DNA of 64,000 nucleotides from Pseudofrankia inefficax (GTDB lineage: Bacteria > Actinomycetota > Actinomycetes > Frankiales > Frankiaceae). The stretch covers positions 6,014,001 to 6,078,000 of the forward strand of contig NC_014666.1 in assembly GCF_000166135.1 (NCBI RefSeq), written 5' to 3'. The notes beneath the pieces were generated by a model. It was not told the DNA's origin, ran no database searches, and worked only from the letters and a program-made list of their open reading frames with translations. The position numbers and the translations under genes were made by a program. Shown here one piece after another: positions 1-8,412 of the stretch (its first letter is position 1; each line of letters opens with the position of its first letter).

Positions 1-118
1 GCCCGGCTGCGCGCGGTTCTCTGCGTGAAGGGCTGACAACCCGCGCCGCTCGGCCGACCATGAGGTAAAGCGTCCACGACAATTCGGTTACCGATAATCA
101 CCGTTTGGGTCATCCCGC

Positions 119-150
119 TGGTTGGCCGGCACCCCCGTGCCGGCCAACCA
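119..150. terminator. Strong intrinsic-type hairpin
   Basis: A perfect 14-bp stem (119-132 with 137-150) closes a 4-base loop of C. There is no clear U-tract, which is common for actinobacterial terminators. It probably ends transcription of whatever lies left of the window. Confidence 0.7.
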
Positions 151-235
151 GGCGCGTGAGCCGCCGTTGCTGGACAAGACCACGGCCACAGTCACGACCA
201 TGGTCGTTTGACGGAGGACCTAACCCGATTTCGGA

Positions 236-261
236 TCTAACGGTGGTTCCAGACCGTTAGA
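236..261. promoter_or_regulatory. 9-bp inverted repeat upstream of the STAS gene
   Basis: TCTAACGGT at 236-244 is repeated exactly in inverted form at 253-261, with an 8-nt spacer. A partial third copy (ACCGTTGGA) follows immediately. Arm length and spacing suit a dimeric repressor operator or a small RNA hairpin. It sits about 55 nt before the STAS start and downstream of a possible -35 (208-213). Confidence 0.4.
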
Positions 262-314
262 ACCGTTGGATAGGCGGTCCCGGCTTCCGGCGCTTAGCGG
301 AGGGAATGACGCCC

Positions 315-770
315 ATGCCCGATGTCAGGGTGGAATCGGAGCACGACGACCTCGCGGACCCCGCGGGGGACCAGACGGATCACGACCGGCCCGACGAGGC
401 GCTCCCGGGCTTCGACGCGGAGCGGCTGGAGATCCAGACAGGCGCGATGCGCGTGGCGGCGACCTTCGAGCCGCCCATCCTGTCGATCGACGGCGACATC
501 GACGCCTCGGTGCTGCCCGCGCTCGTCGGCACGCTCGCGAAGGTCGCCCACCACGGGCGCGGCGACGTCCGAGTCGACCTCGGCCGGCTGCGCCGCGTGG
601 ACGTCGGCGGCCTGCGCGCGCTGGTGGCGTCCGCGGGCAACCTGCACCGCGACGGCCGTGGGCTCGTGCTGCACGCCGTCGCGCCCTGGCTGCTCGGCCT
701 GCTGATCGTGACAGGCTGGGACGACGCGCCCGGCCTGCGCCTGGTAGCAGGGCCCGTGCCGACTGGCTGA
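315..770 (+). CDS. STAS-domain protein, anti-sigma antagonist-like
   Basis: A 151-residue protein with an acidic N-terminus of about 45 residues, then a STAS domain (roughly 45-145) of the SpoIIAA/RsbV fold. STAS proteins usually bind anti-sigma-factor kinases or act as regulatory modules. The core strand LSIDGDIDA and the helix-capping loop VDVGGL are recognisable. In phosphorylated antagonists that loop reads D-S-S-G-L; here the phospho-acceptor serine is glycine, so classical serine phosphorylation is unlikely. I chose the ATG at 315 because GGAGGG at 299-304 is correctly spaced from it; the in-frame ATG at 306 is too close. No kinase partner is adjacent. The domain call is good; the pathway is unknown. 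Confidence 0.75.
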   Translation: MPDVRVESEHDDLADPAGDQTDHDRPDEALPGFDAERLEIQTGAMRVAATFEPPILSIDGDIDASVLPALVGTLAKVAHHGRGDVRVDLGRLRRVDVGGLRALVASAGNLHRDGRGLVLHAVAPWLLGLLIVTGWDDAPGLRLVAGPVPTG

Positions 771-808
771 TCCTGGCGAACTCGGCTCGGCCGCGACCAC
801 GTCCTCCG

Positions 809-822
809 TAGACTGACCGCTC
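809..822 (+). promoter_or_regulatory. -10 element for a probable leaderless transcript
   Basis: TAGACT at 809-814 fits the actinobacterial TANNNT -10 consensus and ends 8 nt before the aminotransferase ATG. There is no Shine-Dalgarno sequence, so transcription may start at or next to the start codon. The -35 region is poor. Confidence 0.4.
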
Positions 823-2217
823 ATGGCGGGGGTTGACCGGGACAGGCTGGCACGGCTGCTGGACGCCGAGACGGCGCGGTTCGTCACCGCGCACCCGCAG
901 GCCGGGAAGGCGTTCGAGCGGGCCCGCGGCTCCCAGCTCTCCGGCGTCCCGATGAACTGGATGACCCGCTGGCCCGGCAGCTACCCCGTGGTCGTCGCGG
1001 CCGCCGCCGGCAGCCGGCTCACCGACGTCGACGGGCACGGCTATGTCGACTTCTGCCTCGGCGACACCGGCGCGATGGCTGGGCACTGCCCGGCTCCGAC
1101 GGTCGCCGCCGTCACCGCCCAGGCGGCGTCGGCGATCACCACCATGCTGCCGTCGGCCGACGCACCGGCTGTCTCCGAGCTGTTGCGCGACCGGTTCGGC
1201 CTGCCACTGTGGCAGTTCACCCTCACCGCCACGGACGCCAACCGGTTCGTGCTGCGGCTCGCCCGGGAGATCACCGGCCGGCCGAAGGTGCTGGTCTTCG
1301 ACCACTGCTACCACGGCACCGTCGACGAGACCGCCGTGACGCTCGACGACCAGGGCGGCGTCGTCGCCCGGCCCGGCAGCCTCGGGCCGCAGGTCGACCC
1401 CGCGCGGACCACCCGGGTGGTCCAGTTCAACGACCTGGCCGCGCTGGAGCACGAGCTCGCGCATGGTGACGTCGCCTGCGTCCTCGCCGAACCGGCGTTG
1501 ACGAACATCGGCATCGTGCTGCCCGACGAGGGTTTCCACGCCTCCCTGCGGGCCCTGTGCGACGAGCACGGAACGCTGCTGGTCATCGACGAGACGCACA
1601 CGATCTGCGCCGGCCCCGGCGGGTACACGGCGGCCCATGGGCTTCGGCCGGATTTCCTCACCATCGGGAAGCCCATCGCGGGCGGTATTCCGATCGGTGC
1701 GTATGGAATGACGGCGGACGTGGCGGCGAAGGTGCTCGAGCACGACATTCCGCGGCTCACCGACGTCAACGGCATCGGGGGCACTCTCGCGGCGAACCCG
1801 GTGTCCTTCGCCGCCGCGCGGGCCACGCTGGCCGAGGTGCTCACCCCGGCCGCGTTCGACCGGATGATCAGCCTCGCCGAACGGTTCGAGGCCGGGACAG
1901 CCGGGGCGTTCGCCGACATCGGCCTCGGCTGGCAGACCGTGCGGCTGGGCTGCCGAGTCGAGTACATGTCCCCCGTCCGCGACACCGGCACGGCCGCGGG
2001 GACCGCGGCCGGCTGGCGGGCCGCGCGGACCGGCGCCGAGGCCTCGGCGGCGTTCGACGAGCAGCTGGACGCCTACCTGCACCTGGCCCTGTTGAACCGG
2101 GGCGTGCTGATGACCCCGTTCCACATGATGGCGCTGATGTCCCCGGCGACCACCGAGGCCGACGTCGACGCCCACACCACGGCCCTGCGGGACGCCCTCG
2201 ACGCGCTGGCCGGCTAG
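823..2217 (+). CDS. Class III PLP-dependent aminotransferase
   Basis: A 464-residue fold-type I aminotransferase resembling glutamate-1-semialdehyde aminomutase and related omega-transaminases. Seen: a GSRLTDVDGHGYVDF N-terminal segment, a YHGT substrate/PLP loop, LLVIDETHT with the Asp (about 255) that contacts the PLP ring nitrogen, and TIGKPIAGG with the Schiff-base Lys (about 283). Length is normal for the family. It catalyses amino-group transfer or intramolecular amino shift in the cytosol, but the substrate cannot be read from sequence. It is unlikely to be the haem-pathway HemL itself, as no haem genes are nearby and the N-terminus differs. No ribosome-binding site is visible, and a TAGACT -10 sits just upstream, so the mRNA may be leaderless. 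It ends at a convergent terminator. Confidence 0.85.
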   Translation: MAGVDRDRLARLLDAETARFVTAHPQAGKAFERARGSQLSGVPMNWMTRWPGSYPVVVAAAAGSRLTDVDGHGYVDFCLGDTGAMAGHCPAPTVAAVTAQAASAITTMLPSADAPAVSELLRDRFGLPLWQFTLTATDANRFVLRLAREITGRPKVLVFDHCYHGTVDETAVTLDDQGGVVARPGSLGPQVDPARTTRVVQFNDLAALEHELAHGDVACVLAEPALTNIGIVLPDEGFHASLRALCDEHGTLLVIDETHTICAGPGGYTAAHGLRPDFLTIGKPIAGGIPIGAYGMTADVAAKVLEHDIPRLTDVNGIGGTLAANPVSFAAARATLAEVLTPAAFDRMISLAERFEAGTAGAFADIGLGWQTVRLGCRVEYMSPVRDTGTAAGTAAGWRAARTGAEASAAFDEQLDAYLHLALLNRGVLMTPFHMMALMSPATTEADVDAHTTALRDALDALAG

Positions 2218-2223
2218 CAGCCC

Positions 2224-2253
2224 GCGCCGGCCGGGACGGGCCCCGGCCGGCGC
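2224..2253. terminator. Terminator between convergent genes
   Basis: A perfect 12-bp GC-rich stem (2224-2235 with 2242-2253) has a 6-nt loop. It lies between the stop of the aminotransferase and the stop of the minus-strand GlsB-like gene, so it probably serves both. Confidence 0.75.
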
Positions 2254-2271
2254 GCGACGTCTACCGGCTGA

Positions 2272-2631
2272 CTAGCGCATGTCCATGTGCGAGCGGTCGC
2301 GGTCGCGGCTGTACTTCTGGCCACGGCCGGAGCCGGAGAACATGTGCGGCCCGGTGCCTCCGCCGCCACCACCGCGCCGGCCACGCATCACCAACGGCCC
2401 CACGAGGGCGACCAGGCCGCAGGCGACGCCGATCTGCAGAATGTGGCGGATCCAGTCGATTCCGCCCGTGTGCCGCACCCCGATGGCTCCGGCGATGGCG
2501 TTTCCGATAAGCGCGCCCAGAATACCCAGGCAGACGGTCGCCCACAGGGGGACCGACCCTCGACGCATCAGCGCACGGGCAATCAGACCAATGATCGCCC
2601 CGCCGATCACGATCCACAGGATTTGGAACAC
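2272..2631 (-). CDS. GlsB/YeaQ/YmgE-family stress membrane protein
   Basis: A 119-residue integral membrane protein of the transglycosylase-associated GlsB/YeaQ family. The helices are a first segment ILWIVIGGAIIGLIARALM, a Gly-rich second helix (GILGALIGNAIAGAIG) and a third (VACGLVALVGPLV). The tail is charged and Gly/Arg-rich and is probably cytosolic. The family is small, induced by envelope or osmotic stress in several bacteria, and has no defined biochemical role. I chose the GTG at 2631 because it follows GGAGG with 5-nt spacing and begins right at the first membrane helix. A longer reading from the ATG at 2682 adds 17 residues that do not look like family sequence. Confidence 0.8.
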   Translation of the reverse strand: MFQILWIVIGGAIIGLIARALMRRGSVPLWATVCLGILGALIGNAIAGAIGVRHTGGIDWIRHILQIGVACGLVALVGPLVMRGRRGGGGGGTGPHMFSGSGRGQKYSRDRDRSHMDMR

Positions 2632-3018
2632 CGCAGCCTCCGACGTGCTCGACGGTAAGGCTGGGAAAATACCCTCGCCCACCCTGGAGAAACGCCGGCC
2701 CAGATCCCAGGAAAGAGATTCAGCGCAATCTACCCCGTTTACGACCCCTGGCCGGCCTTTCGCCTAATCCGCACTGATGCCGGCGTCCGGCGAGCTGGCT
2801 TGATCGTCGTTTTGGCCCTCGTATGGTTGCAAAACCGCTGTGGTTACAGCCACGCGAGGGCGAAAACAGCGATCTTGCGGGTCCCAGGACGAGGCCAACC
2901 TCGTCAGCCGAGGCACCAGCCCGGATCGCCCGGCCCCGCAACGCGGAATCGCCCCGCCGGCATTGGCCGGCGGGGCGATCAGCGTGTCTAGCTCAGAGGG
3001 CCAGGCCCCCGGGCCGGA
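2632..3018. other. Intergenic region downstream of rpsA
   Basis: I see no gene here. It contains the Shine-Dalgarno of the GlsB-like gene, a loose CCCTCG...CGAGGG inverted repeat around 2817-2862, and the rpsA terminator (2948-2979). Confidence 0.6.
2948..2979 (-). terminator. rpsA terminator
   Basis: A perfect 14-bp stem (2948-2961 with 2966-2979) with loop ATTG lies about 40 nt past the rpsA stop codon. Confidence 0.75.
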
Positions 3019-4500
3019 CTAGCCGCGACCGAACTGCTCGCGCAGGCGGCGCAGGGCCTCCTCGTCGATCGCCGAGGCGGCCGGCTGCTGGGACTCCGAG
3101 GAGTACGACGACGGCGCGACCGCGGCGGCCTCGGCCTCGCGGGCGGCGCGGATCTGCGCCTGGTGCGCCTCGAAGCGGGCCTGGGCCTCGGCGTACTGCC
3201 GCTCCCACTCGGCCTGCTGGGTCTCGAAGCCGGGCAGCCACTCGCCGGTCTCGGAGTCGAAGCCCTCCGGGTAGACGTAGTTGCCGGCCTCGTCGTACTT
3301 GGCTTCCATGCCGTACTGGCTCGGGTCGAAGGTCTCGCCGTCGCCGGCCAGCGCCGCGGCCTCGTTCGCCTGCTTCAGCGAGAGGCTGATCCGGCGCCGG
3401 TCGAGGTCGATGTCGATGACCTTGACCAGGATCTCGTCGCCGACGTTGACGACCTGCTCCGGGATCTCCACGTGGCGCTCGGCCAGCTCGGAGATGTGGA
3501 CCAGGCCCTCGATCCCCTCGTCCACCCGGACGAAGGCGCCGAACGGCACGAGCTTGGTGACGCGCCCCGGGACGACCTGGCCGATGGCGTGCGTCCGGGC
3601 GAACTGGCGCCACGGGTCTTCCTGCGTCGCCTTCAGCGACAGCGAGACCCGCTCGCGGTCCAGGTCGACGTCGAGAACCTCGACGGTGACCTCCTGGCCG
3701 ACCTCGACCACCTCGGACGGGTGGTCGATGTGCTTCCAGGACAGCTCGGACACGTGCACCAGGCCGTCGACCCCACCGAGGTCGACGAAGGCGCCGAAGT
3801 TGACGATGGAGCTGACGACACCCTTGCGGATCTGCCCCTTGGCCAGCTGCGAGAGGAACTCGGAGCGGACCTCGCTCTGCGTCTGCTCCAGCCACGCCCG
3901 GCGGGACAGAACCACGTTGTTGCGGTTCTTGTCCAGCTCGATGATCTTGGCTTCGAGCTCACGGCCGACGTAGGGCTGGAGGTCGCGGACACGGCGCATC
4001 TCGACCAGCGACGCGGGCAGGAAGCCACGCAGGCCGATGTCGAGGATCAGACCGCCCTTGACGACCTCGATGACGGTGCCCGTGACGACGCCGTCCTCTT
4101 CCTTGAGCTTCTCGATCGTGCCCCAGGCGCGCTCGTACTGGGCGCGCTTCTTGGACAGGATCAGCCGACCCTCCTTGTCCTCCTTCTGGAGGACGAGAGC
4201 CTCGACGTGGTCACCAACCGCGACGACCTCGTGCGGGTCCACGTCGTGCTTGATCGACAGCTCGCGGGACGGGATGACACCCTCGGTCTTGTAACCGATG
4301 TCCAGCAGCACCTCGTCGCGATCCACCTTGACGATGGTGCCGTCGACGATGTCACCGTCGTTGAAAAACTTGATCGTCTTGTCGACGGCGGCGAGGAAGT
4401 CCTCGGCCGAGCCGATGTCGTTGACCGCGACCTGTGGTGTGGTCGGGCTTTGCGGGCTGGTCACGGTCTCCACGGGTCGAACGTCGGTGGTGCTCGTCAA
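3019..4500 (-). CDS. rpsA: 30S ribosomal protein S1
   Basis: A 493-residue actinobacterial-type S1 with four S1 (OB-fold) RNA-binding repeats, roughly residues 48-120, 135-200, 220-290 and 305-375. The best conserved are repeat 3 (GVVSSIVNFGAFVDLGGVDG) and repeat 4 (GRVTKLVPFGAFVRVDEGIE). Gram-negative S1 has six repeats, so four is normal for this phylum. The C-terminal 115 residues are acidic, Gln/Ala-rich and low in complexity, also usual here. S1 binds mRNA leaders on the 30S subunit and helps initiate translation. The gene has its own strong promoter (4678-4707) and a hairpin terminator, so it is probably monocistronic. It lies near polA, as in mycobacteria, but an envelope gene block now separates the two. 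Confidence 0.97.
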   Translation of the reverse strand: MTSTTDVRPVETVTSPQSPTTPQVAVNDIGSAEDFLAAVDKTIKFFNDGDIVDGTIVKVDRDEVLLDIGYKTEGVIPSRELSIKHDVDPHEVVAVGDHVEALVLQKEDKEGRLILSKKRAQYERAWGTIEKLKEEDGVVTGTVIEVVKGGLILDIGLRGFLPASLVEMRRVRDLQPYVGRELEAKIIELDKNRNNVVLSRRAWLEQTQSEVRSEFLSQLAKGQIRKGVVSSIVNFGAFVDLGGVDGLVHVSELSWKHIDHPSEVVEVGQEVTVEVLDVDLDRERVSLSLKATQEDPWRQFARTHAIGQVVPGRVTKLVPFGAFVRVDEGIEGLVHISELAERHVEIPEQVVNVGDEILVKVIDIDLDRRRISLSLKQANEAAALAGDGETFDPSQYGMEAKYDEAGNYVYPEGFDSETGEWLPGFETQQAEWERQYAEAQARFEAHQAQIRAAREAEAAAVAPSSYSSESQQPAASAIDEEALRRLREQFGRG

Positions 4501-4879
4501 GGGGTCGGCTCCGACTAGGGGTTGACGTCAGCGCGAGAGCCGGGTCGAACCGCCGGGACGGAGGGACAGAAGACGCGCTACAACGACTTTGCGCTGACAA
4601 CGACACTGTCAGAACCGATAACGACTGCTCGAGTGGATCCGCTCGGTCTGAGACCCACAGACCCTCGTGCCGACCCCAGTCTAGGGAAGCCTCTCCGGCG
4701 AGGTCAACGGGAGGCCGTGGGCAGGCTCACGCGTGCCGCGCCCCACGCCCCCGAGCGGAGCGGCCGAGGCGCCGGCCGAACGGCCCATCCGGCCCTCTGA
4801 CCTGGCCACCCGACCCGTACCGACCGCCCGGTGTCGCCTCGGCCGGGTCGCCGAGCCAGCCGCCTGATGTGGCGCCGGC
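4501..4879. other. rpsA leader and upstream region
   Basis: This is a non-coding stretch between the acyltransferase stop and rpsA. It holds the rpsA promoter (4678-4707) and a leader of about 170 nt. The leader has three similar octamers, ACAACGAC at 4580 and 4597 and ATAACGAC at 4618, and the palindrome TGACGTCA at 4523-4530. They could take part in autoregulation, which is known for S1 in other bacteria, but nothing here proves it. Confidence 0.5.
4678..4707 (-). promoter_or_regulatory. rpsA promoter (housekeeping sigma type)
   Basis: On the minus strand a -35 TTGACC (plus-strand 4702-4707) is separated by 18 nt from a -10 TAGACT (4678-4683). Both boxes match the actinobacterial principal-sigma consensus well. 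It is the best promoter match in the window and suits a highly expressed ribosomal gene. Confidence 0.7.
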
Positions 4880-6622
4880 CTAGCCGCCCTCGCGCGTCAT
4901 CTTATCCGGGGTGTCCGTCTCCGCGAGCACCGGGACGGTTGTCTGGTCGAACAGGCCCACGGAGGGGCCAGTGGCCGCGACGCCCGCCCACGGCGTGGTG
5001 CCGTCGGCCGGTCCCGCCAGGGGATTCGCCCCCGATCCGGCCGCGTGGCGCGCCCCGGACGGCCCGGTCGTGGGGGCCGCGGTCGGCCCGACCGGCTGGG
5101 CCGGCACGGCATGGTCGGGCTCGGGCTCCGGCTCGCGCGGGCGGGCCAGCCGGGCGAGACGGGTGGCCGCCACGGTGAGCGGCCGGCGCCGGGCGCGGTT
5201 CTTCCACTGCCGCGCCCAGCCCCGCGCCAGGTTCTGGCACGGACGCTCGACCAGGTAGTAGGTCAGGGTCGACAACAGCACCGTGACGACGAACACCACG
5301 GAGAACAACGGCACGAAGCCGACCTGCCAGAGCTTCCAGCCGCTGCGCTCCATCACCACGTCGATGACGGTCTGGTGCCACAGGTAGATGCCGTAGGAGA
5401 TCGAGCCGAGGAACGTCATCACCCGGCTGGCGAGGAACCGGCGCACGATCCCGCGCCGCTGCGGCCCGAACACCGCGGGCAGCAGCAGGAAGAACCCGAA
5501 GAGCCCGTAGAAGAGGTGCTTGCCGAGGTCGGTCCGCACGGTCGCCTGGTAGATCGGCCAGCGCGGCAGCCCGATCTTGTTGCTCGCGATCCAGTAGCAG
5601 ACGGCCGCGAGCAGCCAGCAGACCGTCCCCGAGCCCGGCAGCGTCGACCAGCGCGGGTGGCGCCCCTGCCGGCCGTACCAGGCGGAGACCACGGCCAGGA
5701 ACATCCCGAGCGAGAACAGGTCCCACCAGACCGGCAGCCACGCCGGCCAGCCGGCGGTCCAGCCGTGCGCGTGGCCGATCATCCGCCAGTGCACCAGCGT
5801 GCCGACCAGGTAGAGCGCCGCGACGCCGGTCAGCTCCCGCAGCAGCTGGATCCGCGGCGAGCGCACCCGCCGGCCCAGCAGCCAGGCGAAGAGCGGGACG
5901 AACAGGTAGAAGGCGACCTCGACGTCGAGCGTCCAGGCCTGGGTCAGGCCCTGCAGGGCCCACGCCGGCTGGTAGCCCTGCAGGAACAGCAGGCACTCGG
6001 CGAGGCCCTTGACGTTGGCGACGATCATCTTGTCGGTGATGACGACCAGGCTGATCACGAAGACCAGCCAGTAGAGCGGGACGATCCGCATGAACCGGCG
6101 AATCCAGAACCCGCCCGCGTCCGGGATGTCCTGGCCGCCGCCCTGGTCGGCCAGCGCGAAGTGGCGGGCGACGGACGGCCGGTAGAGCAGGAAGCCGGAG
6201 ATCAGGAAGAAGACCGCGACGCCGATCTCGGCCCTGGCGACGTACGGGCCGAACCTCGTCTGCAGCGTCAGCGTGGTCATGAAGCCGGTATGCACGATCA
6301 GCACGAGGATCGCGGCGATGGCGCGCAGGCCGTCGAAGCCGGGGAAGACCGTGGTGTCCCGGCGCGCGGGGACGCTCGGCTGGGCGGGGGCGGCCGGACC
6401 GGTCGTCGCTCCGACGACCGTGGTGCTCCCGTCGACCGCGATGGTCGTCGGGTCGTCGGAACGGGCCAGCTGGCGGATGCCCAGGCCGCTCACGGCGCGA
6501 GTCGCGGGAAGCTGCGGACCGACACGGTCGGTAAGGTACCAGGACTGTTCCGGCCCGCGCGCGGACGCCGGATCAGTCACGGCGCAGCGCCGTCGCCAGA
6601 CGCATCGTGACCCGGCCGCCAC
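4880..6622 (-). CDS. Acyltransferase family 3 membrane protein
   Basis: An integral membrane O-acyltransferase (Acyl_transf_3, OafA/YrhL/NodX type) of about 580 residues. Family blocks: FDGLRAIAAILVLIVHTGF with the catalytic His near 110, a VAVFFLISGFLLYRP helix, FWIRRFMRIVPLYWL, and LTQAWTLDVEVAFYL in place of the common TWSLxVE. Around ten hydrophobic segments follow, then an approximately 100-residue Pro/Ala-rich cytosolic tail. Such enzymes move acyl groups from cytosolic CoA donors to sugars on the outer face of the membrane. It starts about 20 nt after the glycosyltransferase stop, so the two probably form an operon. The start is uncertain: GTG 6622 or GTG 6580, neither with a good Shine-Dalgarno. 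The acceptor is unknown but is probably the glycan made by the neighbouring genes. Confidence 0.85.
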   Translation of the reverse strand: MAAGSRCVWRRRCAVTDPASARGPEQSWYLTDRVGPQLPATRAVSGLGIRQLARSDDPTTIAVDGSTTVVGATTGPAAPAQPSVPARRDTTVFPGFDGLRAIAAILVLIVHTGFMTTLTLQTRFGPYVARAEIGVAVFFLISGFLLYRPSVARHFALADQGGGQDIPDAGGFWIRRFMRIVPLYWLVFVISLVVITDKMIVANVKGLAECLLFLQGYQPAWALQGLTQAWTLDVEVAFYLFVPLFAWLLGRRVRSPRIQLLRELTGVAALYLVGTLVHWRMIGHAHGWTAGWPAWLPVWWDLFSLGMFLAVVSAWYGRQGRHPRWSTLPGSGTVCWLLAAVCYWIASNKIGLPRWPIYQATVRTDLGKHLFYGLFGFFLLLPAVFGPQRRGIVRRFLASRVMTFLGSISYGIYLWHQTVIDVVMERSGWKLWQVGFVPLFSVVFVVTVLLSTLTYYLVERPCQNLARGWARQWKNRARRRPLTVAATRLARLARPREPEPEPDHAVPAQPVGPTAAPTTGPSGARHAAGSGANPLAGPADGTTPWAGVAATGPSVGLFDQTTVPVLAETDTPDKMTREGG

Positions 6623-6643
6623 CCACGCCGCCGGAGCCGACGG

Positions 6644-8164
6644 TCAGGGCGGACCGCCACCGTCGGCCGCGGGGCCGAGCCCGGTCGGCGTCGTCGGCGG
6701 GCCGCTGCCGGCCCCGACCGTGGGGCCCGGCGGGCCGGCACGCAGCGGCACCGTCAGCTCGCCGGGATGTGGCGGCGCCACCGTCTCCCCACTCGGGGCG
6801 AGCTCCGGCCGGGCGAGCGGAATCACCGGCCGCCGCGGGCCGCTGTGCCGGCCGCGCGGGACGAACCGGCCGCGGATCGCGGTGAACGCGACGGCGGCGA
6901 GCAGCACGACCGCCGGCTCGGCCACGGCCCGGAACCTGCTGGTCCCGTAGACCATCGTCGACGCCACCGTCAGCGCGCCCGGCAGCGCCACGAGTGGCAG
7001 CAGCAGCGCCCGGCGCCGGCGCAGGACCACCGCGCCGGCGGCGCTCGCCGCCATCAGCACCCACAGCGAGCCGAGGCCGACCTGGCTGACGCGGATCGGC
7101 CGCTGCTCGATCGTGTCGAGCCGGATCTGCTGGAACGGGTGGAACAGGCCCCAGGTCCGGCCGATCCGGGCCAGCGCCACCTTGGGCAGCTCGCGCTCGT
7201 GCTTGCCGAGGTAGCTGTAGGCCACCTTCCGGTAGAAGACGTCCCGGTCGGAGCGCTCGGTGGGTGGGTTCGGGATCGCCAGGACACAGTCGAAGTCCCA
7301 GAAGCCGAGCGCGGGCCCGGAGTAGGTCTCGTCACAGGTCGTGACCGCCAGCGTGGTGCCGAGCCCGGTGGAGAGGTACTCGGGCTGGTGGAACCTGGCC
7401 AGGTTGTAGATCGCCCAGGGCGCGATCGTCAGCACGCAGGCGGCGCCGGCGGTCACCAGCAGCGCGACGGCTCGCCGCCACGACGCCAGCCGGCCGCCCG
7501 CCTGCGCCCGCGGCCGGGCCAGCAGGATCAGCGGGGTGACGAGGAACAGCGTGAGCAGGAGCAGCTCCGCCCTGGCGAGCGCGGCCGCCGCGGCGGCGAC
7601 GCCGAGCAGCGCGGCGTCCAGGTAGCCGCGGCGCTCCCAGTACCGGTAGGCCAGCCACAGCAGCACCGAGCAGGCCAGGATCCCGGTCGTCTCCGACATC
7701 ACCAGCGGGTCGTTGATCCACATCCCCGGGTAGACCGCGGCGATCGCCCCCGCGACCAGGCCGGCGACCGGCCCGGCGGCCCGGCGGCCGGTCAGCGCCA
7801 CGAAGAAGACCGCCAGGGTGCCGAGCAGGCACTCGAAGATCTGGTGCTCCAGGAACGTGGTCAGGCCGACCAGCGACGGCAGTGCCAGCAGCGCGCTCGT
7901 CAGCGGCGGATGCTGCGCGTCCGCCACGTACCGGTGGTTGATTTTCAGCTCGTACGGGTCCGGCCAGCCGTGCCCGCGGGCGAAGAGGTTCGCCGCCTGG
8001 TGGTAGTACAGCGGATCGCCGATGACTTGGGCGGGGTGCAGGTAGGCGAACAGGTACCACAGGCGTACACCGAGGCCGACAGCCAGGATCAGCGCGAGCA
8101 GCAGCCACCAGCGCCGGGTTGGCCGGGCCGGGCCCGGCCGCGCCGGGTCGCCGACGTCGGACAT
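6644..8164 (-). CDS. GT39-like (GT-C fold) membrane glycosyltransferase
   Basis: A 506-residue polytopic membrane protein resembling glycosyltransferase family 39/PMT_2 and ArnT-like enzymes. After an N-terminal anchor (RRWWLLLALILAVGLGVRLW) comes the first external loop, VIGDPLYYHQAANLF, which holds the acidic residue expected in the GT-C active site. Roughly nine to eleven hydrophobic segments follow, then a Pro/Gly-rich cytosolic tail of about 90 residues. GT-C enzymes use polyprenyl-phosphate sugars to glycosylate glycans or proteins outside the membrane. I chose the ATG at 8164; GTG 8200 is an alternative 12 codons upstream. Longer readings run into the divergent gene and are low-complexity. 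It is probably co-transcribed with the downstream acyltransferase. Confidence 0.8.
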   Translation of the reverse strand: MSDVGDPARPGPARPTRRWWLLLALILAVGLGVRLWYLFAYLHPAQVIGDPLYYHQAANLFARGHGWPDPYELKINHRYVADAQHPPLTSALLALPSLVGLTTFLEHQIFECLLGTLAVFFVALTGRRAAGPVAGLVAGAIAAVYPGMWINDPLVMSETTGILACSVLLWLAYRYWERRGYLDAALLGVAAAAAALARAELLLLTLFLVTPLILLARPRAQAGGRLASWRRAVALLVTAGAACVLTIAPWAIYNLARFHQPEYLSTGLGTTLAVTTCDETYSGPALGFWDFDCVLAIPNPPTERSDRDVFYRKVAYSYLGKHERELPKVALARIGRTWGLFHPFQQIRLDTIEQRPIRVSQVGLGSLWVLMAASAAGAVVLRRRRALLLPLVALPGALTVASTMVYGTSRFRAVAEPAVVLLAAVAFTAIRGRFVPRGRHSGPRRPVIPLARPELAPSGETVAPPHPGELTVPLRAGPPGPTVGAGSGPPTTPTGLGPAADGGGPP

Positions 8165-8412
8165 GCCCCCCAATGCTGGCACGACAGCGGCTTCGCTCAC
8201 GGCGGGACGGTACCAAGCGCGGTCCCACCCCCCGAGAGCGATGGGTGTGATGATTAGGCTTCTTGTGCGGGCCCCGCGAGCCGGCATCCGCCTGTCGGCG
8301 GTGCCCTGGACTCGGGCGAGCAACTCGCCAGGGACTACCGCATACTTCGCAGAGCGGTCACCGGACACCGGGCCGCCCGTCATCACTGGCGGACGAGCGG
8401 GAGGAGGCCCGG

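Larger units (their letters stand above)
1..314. other. Upstream intergenic region with terminator and inverted repeat
   Basis: This stretch has no convincing complete gene. The first ~70 bases could be the tail of a gene starting outside the window: two forward frames stay open to TGA at 34-36 or TAA at 66-68, and I cannot choose between them. Downstream lie a strong hairpin (119-150), a -35-like TTGACG at 208-213 without a good -10 partner, and a perfect 9-bp inverted repeat at 236-261. Confidence 0.5.

Noticed and set aside
1-68. A partial gene at the left edge
   Set aside because: Two frames end here (stops at 34-36 and 66-68), and about 20 codons are not enough to choose or to recognise a family.
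325-2175. A 616-codon minus-strand open frame opposite the STAS and aminotransferase genes
   Set aside because: Shadow frame without recognisable motifs, whereas the plus-strand genes carry catalytic residues.
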